Source: Polyangiaceae bacterium (lineage in GTDB: Bacteria > Myxococcota_A > Polyangia > Polyangiales > Polyangiaceae). Taken from it: a DNA stretch of 64,000 bases. Location of the stretch: positions 62,001-126,000 of the forward strand of contig JAHBVX010000014.1 of the NCBI GenBank assembly GCA_019637295.1. The letters run 5' to 3'. The position numbers were made by a program, and so were the translations under genes. Under the pieces are notes generated by a model, which saw only the letters and a list, made by a program, of their open reading frames with translations, made no database searches and was not told the origin of the DNA. Shown piece by piece: positions 8,006 through 16,380 of this stretch; position 1 is the first letter of the stretch; the number at the start of each line of letters is the position of its first letter.

Positions 8006-8689
8006 TCACGCCTTGCGCCCGCGGCGGCGCTTGGGGGGCGCGCCGTCCACGCGCAGGCAGCCCCGGCTGAGGAACGCATACAGCTGGGCGGTGAGCACGT
8101 CCACGCTCTCTTCGGAGAAGCCGAGGGTGACGGCCTGGTACAGGAGCTCCTTGAGGGCGCCGATGGTCATGTACGCGAGCACGCGCGGCTCGCCGTCTTC
8201 TACGATACCGAGGGCCTGACCCTCGCGGTAGCTCTCCGTCAAGAGCTGGGCGATGGCGTCGTAGAACGTGAGCAGCTTGCGATCGAACGCAGAGTCCACC
8301 CCGAGGGCGTCAGTGAACAGGATCTTCGTCATGGCACGCTCCGCCAGGCACACCCGCAGGATGCCCCGCATGTTGGCGCGGGCCTGCTCCTGCACGCTGG
8401 GCGCGCCGTCGCCCATGTCGATGCGCTGGATCACCATGGTCAGCTGCGTGAAATAGCGGTCGAGCAGATCGGCGAAGATGGCCCGCTTGTCCTCGAAGTA
8501 GAGGTAGTAGGTGCCGCGCGCGACGCCCGCTTCGGCCACGATGTCGTCGATGGTGGTCTGGTGGTAGCCGAGCTTGGCGAACACGTCGCGAGCCGCGACC
8601 AAGATGTCCTGACGCCGCTCGGTCTTGGACACGGCGCTCCGGCGCGCGGGGCGTCGAGGCTCGGGCTTGGTCTTGGCGCGGGTGGCCAC
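8006..8689 (-). CDS. TetR/AcrR-family transcriptional regulator
   Basis: 227 residues from GTG 8689. The N-terminus is basic (VATRAKTKPEPRRPARRSAV), followed by the TetR helix-turn-helix: RRQDILVAARDVFAKLGYHQ then TTIDDIVAEAGVARGTYYLY. The C-terminal half (VQEQARANMRGILRVCLAER onward) resembles TetR_C ligand domains of regulators of lipid or stress genes. A longer ATG start (8788) adds 33 low-complexity residues; GTG 8689 is preferred because TAACCT lies 7 nt upstream. The gene is convergent with fhs. Its target is unknown; no operator is obvious. Confidence 0.87.
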   Translation of the reverse strand: MATRAKTKPEPRRPARRSAVSKTERRQDILVAARDVFAKLGYHQTTIDDIVAEAGVARGTYYLYFEDKRAIFADLLDRYFTQLTMVIQRIDMGDGAPSVQEQARANMRGILRVCLAERAMTKILFTDALGVDSAFDRKLLTFYDAIAQLLTESYREGQALGIVEDGEPRVLAYMTIGALKELLYQAVTLGFSEESVDVLTAQLYAFLSRGCLRVDGAPPKRRRGRKA

Positions 8690-8696
8690 GGCGGCG

Positions 8697-8702
8697 AGGT
8701 TA
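8697..8702 (-). promoter_or_regulatory. Putative -10 box (TAACCT) for the second TetR gene
   Basis: On the minus strand TAACCT ends 7 nt before GTG 8689, suggesting a leaderless transcript. The rest of 8703-8915 shows no gene or repeat that I can support. Confidence 0.4.
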
Positions 8703-8915
8703 ACACCAACCGACGGCGCAGTGTCCGTTGCCGCTCGCGGCTCCGAGGGTCTGGTACGGGATGATGCCCTCGGGCGGGTGACCGGCACGGCGAAGTGGGG
8801 TCCATCTTCACCGGCGGGAACAACCTGGCCTTCGAGCGCCGCTGCATCCCCACCAGCTGCGCTGCTCGTCGCTCGAATACTCCAGTCCCGGCTCGGTCCG
8901 GTTCTGAGACCTGCT

Positions 8916-9503
8916 CTAAGCTCCGGCGTCGGTGCGCGCTTGCGTCAGTAGATCGGTCACGTTCAAGCGCTCGGCCCACGCGTTCAGGTAACCCTCGTCG
9001 AGCTGCGCTCCGGCGATCCGCAGCACCGATACGACATCTCTCCACTGCCGATCCGATACCCCTCCGCCCGCGCGATACCACAGCAACTTACGGAGCACCG
9101 TGTCCTCGGGAGCCTTGACCACGAGCGTCGCTCCGGAAGCGCGAACGACCACGGGGCGACGTCGAGCGAACTCCGATTCGTCGTAGCCCTCGTAGCCGCG
9201 ACCGAAGAAATCGATCTTGGTCACGCTCGGCAGGTGGAATGCGTTGGCGGACCCCGCCGTGCGGATCGCGTCGCGCAACATGTCGAGGTCGACCTCGAAC
9301 TCGTCCCCCAGCGCCTGGCAAAACTCGGACAGCCTCCCCAGCGGCAGGGCAACCACGAAGTCGATGTCGTTCGTGGCGCGAGGTTCTCCTTGCAGCGAGC
9401 TAGCGATGCTGCCCCCGACGAAGTACTCGCCGCCCGCACGCTCGATCGCGGCAGCCACCAGAAGCGCCACGTCCAGCGCGTCACTCGCCAGTTGGGACGG
9501 CAT
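8916..9503 (-). CDS. Nucleotidyltransferase-fold protein (possible toxin-antitoxin component)
   Basis: 195 residues. The N-terminal half has the minimal nucleotidyltransferase signature: GGSIASSLQGEPRATNDIDF, with the GS at 31-32 and the two metal-binding Asp at 46 and 48. Next come FFGRGYEGYDESEFARRRP and an AbiEii-like helical tail with EDTVLRKLLWYRAGGGVSD and RQWRDVVSVLRI. Proteins of this type act as the nucleotidyltransferase half of antitoxin/toxin pairs. Here the start overlaps the end of a small upstream gene (9481-9738) by 23 nt, so the two are translationally coupled. The role as a toxin-antitoxin pair is inference; the fold assignment is good. Confidence 0.75.
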   Translation of the reverse strand: MPSQLASDALDVALLVAAAIERAGGEYFVGGSIASSLQGEPRATNDIDFVVALPLGRLSEFCQALGDEFEVDLDMLRDAIRTAGSANAFHLPSVTKIDFFGRGYEGYDESEFARRRPVVVRASGATLVVKAPEDTVLRKLLWYRAGGGVSDRQWRDVVSVLRIAGAQLDEGYLNAWAERLNVTDLLTQARTDAGA

Positions 9504-9738
9504 TCGATGGCTCGACGGGGAACAGTCGGGTCGCGACGTCGCGGCCGTAGAGTCGGTCGGCGAGCATCCGTCGCACCGTGCGCTCTGAAGCCGTCGGCAG
9601 CTCGCTCCGGATCGCGGACTCGGCGAGCTCTCTCACCACCAGGCTGAGCCGAACCGCGATCTGCAGGCGCTCTACCGGCGACTTGGCGGCGAGCAGCTCG
9701 TAGTAGCGCTTCTCTGCTGCGGGCGAGGTATCCTGCAC
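9481..9738 (-). CDS. Small helical protein encoded with the nucleotidyltransferase
   Basis: 85 residues from GTG 9738 (VQDTSPAAEKRYYELLAAKS). It is largely helical and charged: VERLQIAVRLSLVVRELAES, then SERTVRRMLADRLYGRDVAT near the C-terminus. No named family is recognised. Size, charge and 23-nt overlap with the downstream nucleotidyltransferase gene fit the partner of a type II or type VII-like toxin-antitoxin pair. GTG 9738 is chosen over a longer Arg-rich start (9849) because a near-consensus TATACT sits 8 nt upstream. Confidence 0.65.
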   Translation of the reverse strand: MQDTSPAAEKRYYELLAAKSPVERLQIAVRLSLVVRELAESAIRSELPTASERTVRRMLADRLYGRDVATRLFPVEPSNAVPTGE

Positions 9739-9746
9739 GGCTACGC

Positions 9747-9752
9747 AGTATA
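9747..9752 (-). promoter_or_regulatory. Near-consensus -10 box (TATACT) for the nucleotidyltransferase pair
   Basis: TATACT on the minus strand ends 8 nt before GTG 9738 and is the closest match to the sigma-70 consensus among the -10-like boxes found. No clear -35 is visible. The remaining 9753-9960 shows no feature. Confidence 0.5.
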
Positions 9753-9960
9753 GCGCACCCGACCCGACCACGACTCGAGAGCATGCGCGCGCCGCGCGCC
9801 CTCGCTCCCGCCCTCGCCCTCGCGCCGAAGTCCGCCATCGCAACGCCAAGATCGGACTTTTCGTCGGTTCTCACGACGCTCACGCTTGGGCTCGCGTGTG
9901 GCACCGAGAGCGATTCGTCGCCGGCCCGTCGCCGCGACCGTTGAAAGCCAAAAGTATCGG

Positions 9961-10032
9961 AGCCAGCTTGGGGATTTGAACCCCAGACCTGCGGTTTACG
10001 AAACCGCTGCTCTACCACTGAGCTAAGCTGGC
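9961..10032 (-). tRNA. tRNA-Thr (anticodon CGT)
   Basis: A full cloverleaf can be read on the minus strand: acceptor stem GCCAGCT/AGCTGGC with discriminator T, D-arm GCTC-AGTGGTAGA-GC, anticodon stem GCGGT/ACCGC around loop TTCGTAA (anticodon at 9998-10000, reading ACG codons), variable AGGTC, and T-arm TGGGG-TTCAAAT-CCCCA. The 3' CCA is not encoded and must be added after transcription. Confidence 0.97.
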
Positions 10033-10164
10033 CAGTGTCCGAAAGGGGCGGAAAGCTGCCGCCTTTCACGCCCGAGGTCAAGGACCATCGCGGGCCGCGC
10101 CGGGCAGCGCAGGGCGCCCGGGGGCTTGGAGTCATGAGCGAGCGAGGCTAGCACTCGGCCCTCG

Positions 10165-11379
10165 ATGACTTTCTCTCGCGATCTCAGCCACGTTCCCGAC
10201 GATTTCCGTGTTGGTGGTTTTCGCTTCGCGGCCACGGCGGCGGGCATCCGGCGCGATGGTCGCATCGATGTGGGCTTGATCGTCGCGCCCGAGGGCACCA
10301 GCGCGGCGGGCGTGTTCACGACGAACCTCGTGCGCGCGGCTCCGGTCACGATCGCCGAACAGCGGCTGGCGCTCGGACGTGCGCGGGCGCTGTTGGTCAA
10401 CAGCGGCTGTGCGAATGCGTGCACGGGCCCCGCGGGGCACGAGGCCACGGCGCGCTCGACGCGCGCGCTGGCGGCGGCGCTCGGCGTCTCGGAAGCAGAG
10501 ATCTTGCCCGCGTCCACGGGTGTCATCGGTGCAGTGCTGCCGGCAGAGCGCATCGAGCAGTGCGCCACGCAGCTCGCAGGGCAAGCCGACGAGCGAGGCT
10601 TCGGCGACTTCGCGCGGGCCATCTTGACCACGGATCGCTGGCCGAAGGTCGCGTGGCGGCGAGTCCCCACCGGCTCAGGCAGCACCAACCTGTTGGTGAT
10701 CGCGAAGGGCGCAGGGATGATCCACCCGGAGCTCGGACCACCGCAGGCCACCATGCTCGCCTTCGCGGTGACGGACGCGGTGTTGCCGGCGGTCGCCCTG
10801 AAGCCCATGTTGGCCCGCGCCGTGGACGACACCTTCAACGCCTGCAGTGTGGATGGCGACACCTCCACGAACGACGCGGTGATCATCCTCGCGTCGGGCC
10901 AGAGCGGGCATCGCCCGGAGCCGGCGGAGTTCGAGCGGGCGCTGCAGGGCGCGTTCGCTGAGCTCGCGGCCTCGATGGTCGCCGACGGCGAGGGCGCCGA
11001 ACACCTCGCGACCATCCGAGTGAGCGGCCTCGAGACCCGCGACCAGGCGCGGCAGATCGCCAAGACCGTCGCCACCTCGCTCCTGGTCAAGACCGCGCTC
11101 TACGGCAAGGACATCAACTGGGGGCGCCTGCTGGCCGCGGCCGGTCGTGCGGGGGTGCCGTTCGACCCACAGCGCGCGTCGGTGCGCGTCGGTGGCGTGG
11201 AGATCGTGCGGGACGGCGGGCCCGTCGGCGCCGGCGCGGAGGCCCGCGCGAACGACGTGCTCGCGCAGCCCGAGTACGCGATCGAGCTCTGCCTCGGCGA
11301 TGGCCCGGGAGCGTTCGCCTACCGGACGAGCGATCTCGGGCACGGCTACGTAGACGTCAACGCGGGGTATCGTTCGTGA
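10165..11379 (+). CDS. argJ: Glutamate N-acetyltransferase / amino-acid acetyltransferase
   Basis: 404 residues, full length for ArgJ, which recycles the acetyl group between N-acetylornithine and glutamate in arginine synthesis. The conserved KGAGMIHPELGPPQATMLAF contains the self-cleavage site Ala195-Thr196; Thr196 becomes the nucleophile of the beta chain. Other family segments are LLVNSGCANACTG, PASTGVIGAVLP, DGDTSTNDAV and LYGKDINWGRLLAAAG. Absence of the rest of the arg pathway nearby is normal for a large scattered genome. The stop overlaps the next gene's GTG by 4 nt. Confidence 0.96.
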   Translation: MTFSRDLSHVPDDFRVGGFRFAATAAGIRRDGRIDVGLIVAPEGTSAAGVFTTNLVRAAPVTIAEQRLALGRARALLVNSGCANACTGPAGHEATARSTRALAAALGVSEAEILPASTGVIGAVLPAERIEQCATQLAGQADERGFGDFARAILTTDRWPKVAWRRVPTGSGSTNLLVIAKGAGMIHPELGPPQATMLAFAVTDAVLPAVALKPMLARAVDDTFNACSVDGDTSTNDAVIILASGQSGHRPEPAEFERALQGAFAELAASMVADGEGAEHLATIRVSGLETRDQARQIAKTVATSLLVKTALYGKDINWGRLLAAAGRAGVPFDPQRASVRVGGVEIVRDGGPVGAGAEARANDVLAQPEYAIELCLGDGPGAFAYRTSDLGHGYVDVNAGYRS

Positions 11380-11720
11380 CCACGCGCGCGGCGTGCGCGC
11401 TGCTCGTGCTCGCGAGCTGCGCCGTTCCGTCGCGCGGCACCGTGGGCGCGGTCTTCGCCCGCGACGCCGAGGGGCAGCTGGTGATCCACGAGACGCCGGA
11501 TGGACTCGCGGCCCACGACGCGGGCTTGCGCCCGGGAGACCGCCTCATCTTGGTGGACGGCATCGACGTTCGCGCCCTCGACGAGCAGGAGCTGAGGAAA
11601 GTGCTCGGCGGAGATGTGGGCCAGCCCGTGAAGCTCACGCTGCTGCGCGGCGAGGAGGTCGTGCGCGTCACGCTGAAGCGCAGCGCGGCCCGCCGGCTCG
11701 CGCCCGCCGCGGCGCGTTGA
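11376..11720 (+). CDS. Small secreted PDZ-domain protein
   Basis: 114 residues starting at GTG 11376, which overlaps the argJ stop (GTGA). A short lipoprotein-like signal (MTTRAACALLVLASCAVPSR, candidate Cys 15) is followed by one PDZ domain: GTVGAVFARDAEGQLVIHET, then DGLAAHDAGLRPGDRLILVD and VKLTLLRGEEVVRVTLKR. PDZ domains bind peptide termini; here there is no protease domain. Translational coupling to argJ suggests shared expression, but no functional link is evident. Confidence 0.75.
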   Translation: MTTRAACALLVLASCAVPSRGTVGAVFARDAEGQLVIHETPDGLAAHDAGLRPGDRLILVDGIDVRALDEQELRKVLGGDVGQPVKLTLLRGEEVVRVTLKRSAARRLAPAAAR

Positions 11721-11722
11721 GC

Positions 11723-12739
11723 TCAGCCCGGCAGCTCGTCGAGCAGCGCGCCCATGCGCGCGGTGATCTCGCCGACGTGCAGGGGGAAGGTCATGTGGCC
11801 GCCATCGATCCAGAGGATGTTCGGGCGACCCCAGGCCCGCCACTGCGCCTCGGCGATGGAGGCGTGGATGTACACGTCTTCGCGCGCCTGGATCCAGAGC
11901 TGACGCTCGGGCGCGAGCAACGGCTGGATCCCGGACAGTCCAATGCGCCGAAACAGATCCTGCCGCTGCCTGCGGTCGATGCCCCAGCGCTCGAGATCTT
12001 GCTTCATGCGCCACAGGATGGGCGCCTCCTCCACCGCGGACTCCAGCTCCAAGTGCGAGATGATCGGGATGACGAACTCCGGAAGCGGCTCGAGGCACGC
12101 CAGCAGCATGGTGATGGCGCCGCCCAAGCTGATGCCGGTGACGCCCACGCGACGGTAGCCCTGCGCGCGCAGCCAGCCAGCGAGCGCGCGGGCGTCGTAC
12201 ACCGCTTGCCGCACGCCCTCGATGCTGCGCACGAGATCCGCCGTCCAGAAGTACTCTCCCGAGAACAGCGCGCCACGCGGCTTGCGCGGTCCGTGGAAGG
12301 GCAGCGCGACGTGCAAGATGTCGACGTCGAGGGCCTTGGACCACTTGCGGAACAGCGTGGCCTCTTCGGCCCAGGAGCCCGGCTCGAGCCAACCGTGGAC
12401 GTAGATGAGCGCGGTATCGCGCTGCCGACCCGCGGGGCGGATCCAGCGAGCCCACGCCGTCAGGTTCTTGCGATACTCGGTGTGGTGCCGCTCGCGGTAG
12501 CGCGGGCAGAGGGGCTCGTGCCCGCTGGTCCAGCGCAGCGTGGAGGTGCGCGCCGCGCGATCGATCAACGTGCGCTCGATGCGCAGATCCGAGACAGCAG
12601 CCACCGCGGGGAAGAGCTGGCTGGGCGCCAGATCGAGGTAGCGGTGCAGGTAGCCGATGGTGTTGTCGCGTGCGCCGCGCAGGTGGAGCAAGCGAGACAG
12701 TACCCCAGCGACCTGATCTGCGTTCTTACCGTAGCCCAT
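11723..12739 (-). CDS. Alpha/beta hydrolase
   Basis: 338 residues from ATG 12739 (MGYGKNADQVAGVLSRLLHL), chosen because AGGAG lies 10 nt upstream; an earlier ATG at 12790 adds 17 residues without a ribosome site. The hydrolase core shows the oxyanion-region strand TALIYVHGWLEPGSWAEEA, the nucleophile elbow GISLGG (VGVTGISLGGAITMLLA) and the C-terminal histidine region LWIDGGHMTFPLHVGEI. The ~100-residue N-terminal part is helical and not recognised. Substrate unknown. It is convergent with the PDZ gene (2-nt gap). Confidence 0.82.
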   Translation of the reverse strand: MGYGKNADQVAGVLSRLLHLRGARDNTIGYLHRYLDLAPSQLFPAVAAVSDLRIERTLIDRAARTSTLRWTSGHEPLCPRYRERHHTEYRKNLTAWARWIRPAGRQRDTALIYVHGWLEPGSWAEEATLFRKWSKALDVDILHVALPFHGPRKPRGALFSGEYFWTADLVRSIEGVRQAVYDARALAGWLRAQGYRRVGVTGISLGGAITMLLACLEPLPEFVIPIISHLELESAVEEAPILWRMKQDLERWGIDRRQRQDLFRRIGLSGIQPLLAPERQLWIQAREDVYIHASIAEAQWRAWGRPNILWIDGGHMTFPLHVGEITARMGALLDELPG

Positions 12740-12841
12740 ACTGCTCGCTCCTGGCTTCCCTAGCAGGCTCGTCCGCGCCCGTGAAGCCATGAATGTTGCC
12801 GGTTCGACGCGAGCACGGTCGCCGAGCGTGCGTCGCTGAGG

Positions 12842-12847
12842 TAGCCT
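12842..12847 (+). promoter_or_regulatory. Putative -10 box (TAGCCT) for the CheA hybrid
   Basis: TAGCCT ends 7 nt before GTG 12855, predicting a leaderless transcript; no -35 match is evident. Confidence 0.45.
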
Positions 12848-12854
12848 CGCTCCC

Positions 12855-15446
12855 GTGAGCGACGGCTCCGAGCTGTACGAGCTGTTCTTGGCCCTGGCGC
12901 CCTCGCGCCTCGACGCCGCGCGGCGCGCTTTGGAGCAAGGCGAGCCGGTCGTCGTGACGCGGGAGCTCGAGGCCGCGCTGGTGCCGCTCGCGGTGGACGC
13001 GACGTTGCTGGGCGCCGACGGTCTGGCCGCGCTCGCGCTGGCGATCTGCCGCGCCCGCTCGACGTCCGGGAGCCAACGCGACGAGGCGCTCGACGCGCTG
13101 CAGGCCGCGACCGAGGCGCTCGGGCATCACGACGAGTCGGGCGCACGCGTCAACGAGTCCGAGCTGATCGCCCGGGCCGAGGCCCTCGCTGGGCCGAAGG
13201 AGGAGCCCGCGGCGGCACCCGAGCGCTCCGCCGCCGCCGAGGGCGGCGACGACAGCGTGTGGGAGCCCAGCCTGGCCGAGGACATGATCGCGGCGTTCCT
13301 CGACGAGTGCGTGGACCGGCTCGAGGGACTCGCGGAGCGCCTGCTCGTGCTGGAAGAGCGCCAGGATGACGTCGCCTTGATCGGCGAGATCTTCCGCGAC
13401 CTGCACACACTGAAGGGCTCGAGCGCGTTCGCGGGGTTGCGCCGGATGAATCGGGTCGCCCACCTGGCGGAGGACCTGATCGGCCAGCTGCGAGACGGCA
13501 AGCGCGCCGTGGATCGCGCCGTGATCGACGTGCTGCTCGAGACCCTCGACGTCCTGCGCGTGATCGTGGACAAGGCCCGCGCCCGCGAGCGCATCGACGT
13601 CTCGGTCGACGGCCTGCTCGAGCGACTGCGCGACCCCGGGCTCAGGCCGGCGCCAGCCGCCCCCGCGGGCCCAGCCGAGCGCCCAGCCGCGGCCAAGCCC
13701 GAGGCCGGCACGACGGCGGTCGCCGCCAAGGCGTCGGCGACGCTGCGCATCGAGTTCGAGAAGGTCGATCAGCTCCTGAACTTGGTGGGCGAGATCGTGC
13801 TGGCCCGCGGGCGCATCGGCGCTGTCCACGAGGTCAACGCCGCCGTCATCCGCGAGCTGTCCACGCTGCGCAAAAAGCTGGGCCAGCGCGGCGACGGCAG
13901 CGCGGACGGCCGCCCGGCGGCGTCACTGCTGGACGAGCTGGTGCGCACCGAGCGCGTCTTGGCAGAGTCCCACGCGGATCTCGACTCCGGGCTCGGGTCC
14001 CTGTCGCTGGCGGTCAGTCAGCTGCGCGACACGGTCATGAAGCTCCGGATGGTGCCCATCGCGCGCTTGTTCACCAAATACCAACGCACCGTGCGGGAGC
14101 TGGCCAACAAGCTCGGCAAGCGGGTGACCGTCGAGTTGGTCGGCGCCGACACCGAGCTCGACAAGGTGCTCGTGGAGCGCCTGGAGGATCCGCTGCTCCA
14201 CTTGGTGCGAAACTCCGTCGATCACGGCATCGAGCTGCCGGAGGCCCGCCGCGCGGCGGGCAAGCCCGAGGCGGGGACGGTGCGGCTCATCGCCAGCCAG
14301 CGGGGCGGGCAGATCGTCGTCGCGATCGAGGACGACGGGCGGGGCATGGACCCGACCGCGCTCGCGACCAAGGCCGTGGAGAAGGGCATCATCGGCGAAG
14401 AGGAGGCGCGCGCGCTCAGCCCGCGGGAGTGCTTCGAGCTGATCTTCCGTGCGGGCTTCTCCACCGCCGCCGAGGTGAGCGACGTGTCCGGGCGCGGCGT
14501 GGGCATGGACGTGGTGCGCGACACCATCGAGAAGCTCAAGGGCAGCATCGCCATCGACTCCAGCGCCGGACGCGGCAGTCGGATGGAGCTGCGGCTGCCG
14601 CTGACTCTGGCGATCACGCAGGTGCTCGCCGCCCGGGTCGGCGGGGAGCTGCTGGCCATCCCGCTCGACGCGGTGGTCAGCGCGCAAGCGGCCAGCGCCG
14701 TCGCGCTCGAGACCGTCGCCGACGGACGCTGCGTACGCGTCGCCGACCAGCTCGTCCCGGTGGTGGACCTGGCGGCGGTGCTCGGGGTCAGCGCCGAGGG
14801 CACCCTGGGCGACGGTGCGGAGGAAGCGATCGTGCTGGTCGACGTGGGGACCGAGCGGCTGGGCCTCCTGGTCTCGCAGCTCTTGGGCCGCCACGAGGTC
14901 GTGATCAAGTCCCTCGGCCCGCTGCTCGCGCGCGCGCCCTGCGCCGCCGGCGCGACCTTGATCGGGGATCGCATCGTGCTGGTGGTCGATCTGGGCCAAG
15001 TGGCGCAGCGCGCCAGCTCCAAGGTGGCGCCGGTGCGCCCACGCCGCCTCGAGGCCGCGAGCGCCCGAGGTGTGAAGATCTTGGTCGCCGAGGACAGCGA
15101 CGTGATCCGCGAGGCCGTTCGCCGGGAGCTCTCCCTCGCGGGCTTCGAGGTCGTCACCGCCGTCGACGGGCAAGAAGCGCTCGAGCGCGCCGAGCGCGAG
15201 CGCTTCGACGCCGTGTGCACCGACGTCATGATGCCGCGCCTCGACGGCTACGGCTTGGTCCGCGAGCTGCGGCGCCTGCCCGCCTTCGCCAGCGTGCCGA
15301 TCGTGATGCTCACCAGCAAGGACGCGCGGATCGACGCCATGCGCGGCGCCGACGCCGGCGCGGACGCCTACCTCACCAAGCCCGCCGAGGGGCGCGCGCT
15401 GGTGCGCACCCTCGAAGAGCTCTTGGCCCGGCGCAAGACCGCGTGA
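12855..15446 (+). CDS. CheA-type hybrid histidine kinase with receiver domain
   Basis: 863 residues. Order of domains: an N-terminal HPt-like segment (~10-65) in which the phospho-acceptor His appears lost (ALVPLAVDATLLGADGLAAL), an intact HPt with His184 in DLHTLKGSSAF, a dimerisation domain (~245-330), the CheA ATPase (LVRNSVDHGIELPEARRAAG, DDGRGMD, SGRGVGMDVV), a CheW-like domain (~560-700), and a receiver (~735-860) with Asp790 in VCTDVMMP and the TK pair in AYLTKPAEG. Such CheA-REC proteins run chemosensory or motility/development pathways in myxobacteria. No CheW, receptor, CheR or CheB gene is nearby, so it is an orphan or its partners are elsewhere. Confidence 0.92.
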   Translation: MSDGSELYELFLALAPSRLDAARRALEQGEPVVVTRELEAALVPLAVDATLLGADGLAALALAICRARSTSGSQRDEALDALQAATEALGHHDESGARVNESELIARAEALAGPKEEPAAAPERSAAAEGGDDSVWEPSLAEDMIAAFLDECVDRLEGLAERLLVLEERQDDVALIGEIFRDLHTLKGSSAFAGLRRMNRVAHLAEDLIGQLRDGKRAVDRAVIDVLLETLDVLRVIVDKARARERIDVSVDGLLERLRDPGLRPAPAAPAGPAERPAAAKPEAGTTAVAAKASATLRIEFEKVDQLLNLVGEIVLARGRIGAVHEVNAAVIRELSTLRKKLGQRGDGSADGRPAASLLDELVRTERVLAESHADLDSGLGSLSLAVSQLRDTVMKLRMVPIARLFTKYQRTVRELANKLGKRVTVELVGADTELDKVLVERLEDPLLHLVRNSVDHGIELPEARRAAGKPEAGTVRLIASQRGGQIVVAIEDDGRGMDPTALATKAVEKGIIGEEEARALSPRECFELIFRAGFSTAAEVSDVSGRGVGMDVVRDTIEKLKGSIAIDSSAGRGSRMELRLPLTLAITQVLAARVGGELLAIPLDAVVSAQAASAVALETVADGRCVRVADQLVPVVDLAAVLGVSAEGTLGDGAEEAIVLVDVGTERLGLLVSQLLGRHEVVIKSLGPLLARAPCAAGATLIGDRIVLVVDLGQVAQRASSKVAPVRPRRLEAASARGVKILVAEDSDVIREAVRRELSLAGFEVVTAVDGQEALERAERERFDAVCTDVMMPRLDGYGLVRELRRLPAFASVPIVMLTSKDARIDAMRGADAGADAYLTKPAEGRALVRTLEELLARRKTA

Positions 15447-15453
15447 CCAGCCC

Positions 15454-15493
15454 GCCACGGCAGTTTTCACCCATAGGTGAAAACTGCCGCGGC
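15454..15493. terminator. Strong stem-loop downstream of the CheA hybrid
   Basis: Arms 15454-15471 and 15476-15493 pair over 17 of 18 positions (single A/C mismatch at 15457/15490) around the 4-nt loop CATA; the inner 13 bp (GGCAGTTTTCACC) are perfect. It begins 8 nt after the cheA stop, so a terminator is the likeliest role, though no T-tract follows. It also abuts a decayed gene and might be an element end. Confidence 0.55.
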
Positions 15494-15506
15494 AGCATTT
15501 GACTGA

Positions 15507-16031
15507 GGGGGGTCGCCGCTCTCCGTCAATGCGCTGCGCGAAGACCTACAGGTGAGCCACAAGACTGTCGAGCGTTGGTTGGCCGTGCTCGAACGCTTGT
15601 ACGCCATCTTCCGCTTGGCGCCCTTCGGAGCTCCTCGCCTTCGTGCCGTCAGGAAGGAGCGTAAGCTGTATCAACTGGATTGGGGCCTGGTGAAGGAGCC
15701 GGCGGCTCGCTTCGAGAACCTCGTCGCCTGTCATCTGCTCAAGTGGGTGCACTACCTGGAGGACGTGGAAGGACGCGATCTCGAGCTGCGCTACTTTCGC
15801 GACCGGGATGGACGCGAAGTGGACTTCGTCGTGACCGAAGACCGGAGCCCGATCTTGTTCGTGGAGGCGAAGTCCGGGTCCACCCAAGCCGACCGTGGCA
15901 TCCGCTACCTGCATCAGCGGTTCCCTCTGGTGCCTGCGGTCCAAGTGACGGCGACGGGCGAGAAGGACATGGTGACGCACGAAGGGATCCGCATCTGCCC
16001 CGCCCTCGCCTTCCTGCAGACCTTGGTCTGA
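15507..16031 (+). pseudogene. C-terminal remnant of a DUF4143-type AAA ATPase
   Basis: An open frame starts right after an in-frame TGA (15504) and encodes GGSPLSVNALREDLQVSHKT, then VERWLAVLERLYAIFRLAPF and EVDFVVTEDRSPILFVEAKS. This is the helix-turn-helix plus DUF4143 (nuclease-like) C-terminus of ~400-residue P-loop ATPases. The ATPase half is absent, and no ribosome site precedes the first GTG (15552). It is read as a 5'-truncated remnant, although a 159-residue protein from GTG 15552 could still be made. It lies beside another remnant and a strong inverted repeat. Confidence 0.7.
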
Positions 16032-16156
16032 GGCCGACTCGTGCGCGATCAGCTGTTACCGCGTCGAACCGGCAATGCGCTGCGCCCGCACCGCGTCCTG
16101 TCCTGCGAGGTGCAACGAGCGCCGAGCTCGCCACCCGATCGCGGCTGACGGGCCAT

Positions 16157-16260
16157 GCCCCGCGATGCGATGGCTGAGAGCCTCATGCACGCGAGGTCGT
16201 CGAGGGACGCGACGCGCACGGCGTGCTCGGGAAGGACTGCCGCTGCCACAGGCGGAGGAT
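16157..16260 (-). pseudogene. Fragment of an AbiEii-like nucleotidyltransferase
   Basis: The minus strand encodes [20 protein letters not shown] followed by [15 protein letters not shown], matching the '[19 protein letters not shown]' segment of AbiEii/AbiGii-type nucleotidyltransferases. Neither the catalytic N-terminus nor the expected following 'KRDFIDLY' is present. It is interpreted as a leftover fragment in the ~400-nt stretch 16032-16439, which otherwise holds only the metK leader. Confidence 0.5.
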
Positions 16261-16374
16261 ACCACGGCCGTCGGCCGGAGCGACGCGCGCCGGAGCACAC
16301 AGGCCCACCCGCGGCGCTGCGTAGCCAGCGGTGGATGAGGGCCTCAGCGGGCTTTCCTTCGCGGCGCGCCATGC

Positions 16375-16380
16375 TAGGGT
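16375..16380 (+). promoter_or_regulatory. Putative -10 box (TAGGGT) for metK
   Basis: TAGGGT, with TTTCCT 16 nt further upstream as a weak -35, would give a ~53-nt leader before ATG 16440. The leader contains the self-complementary CCCCCGCGGGGG (16386-16397) but no SAM riboswitch that I recognise. GGAG at 16431-16434 is the ribosome site. Confidence 0.35.
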
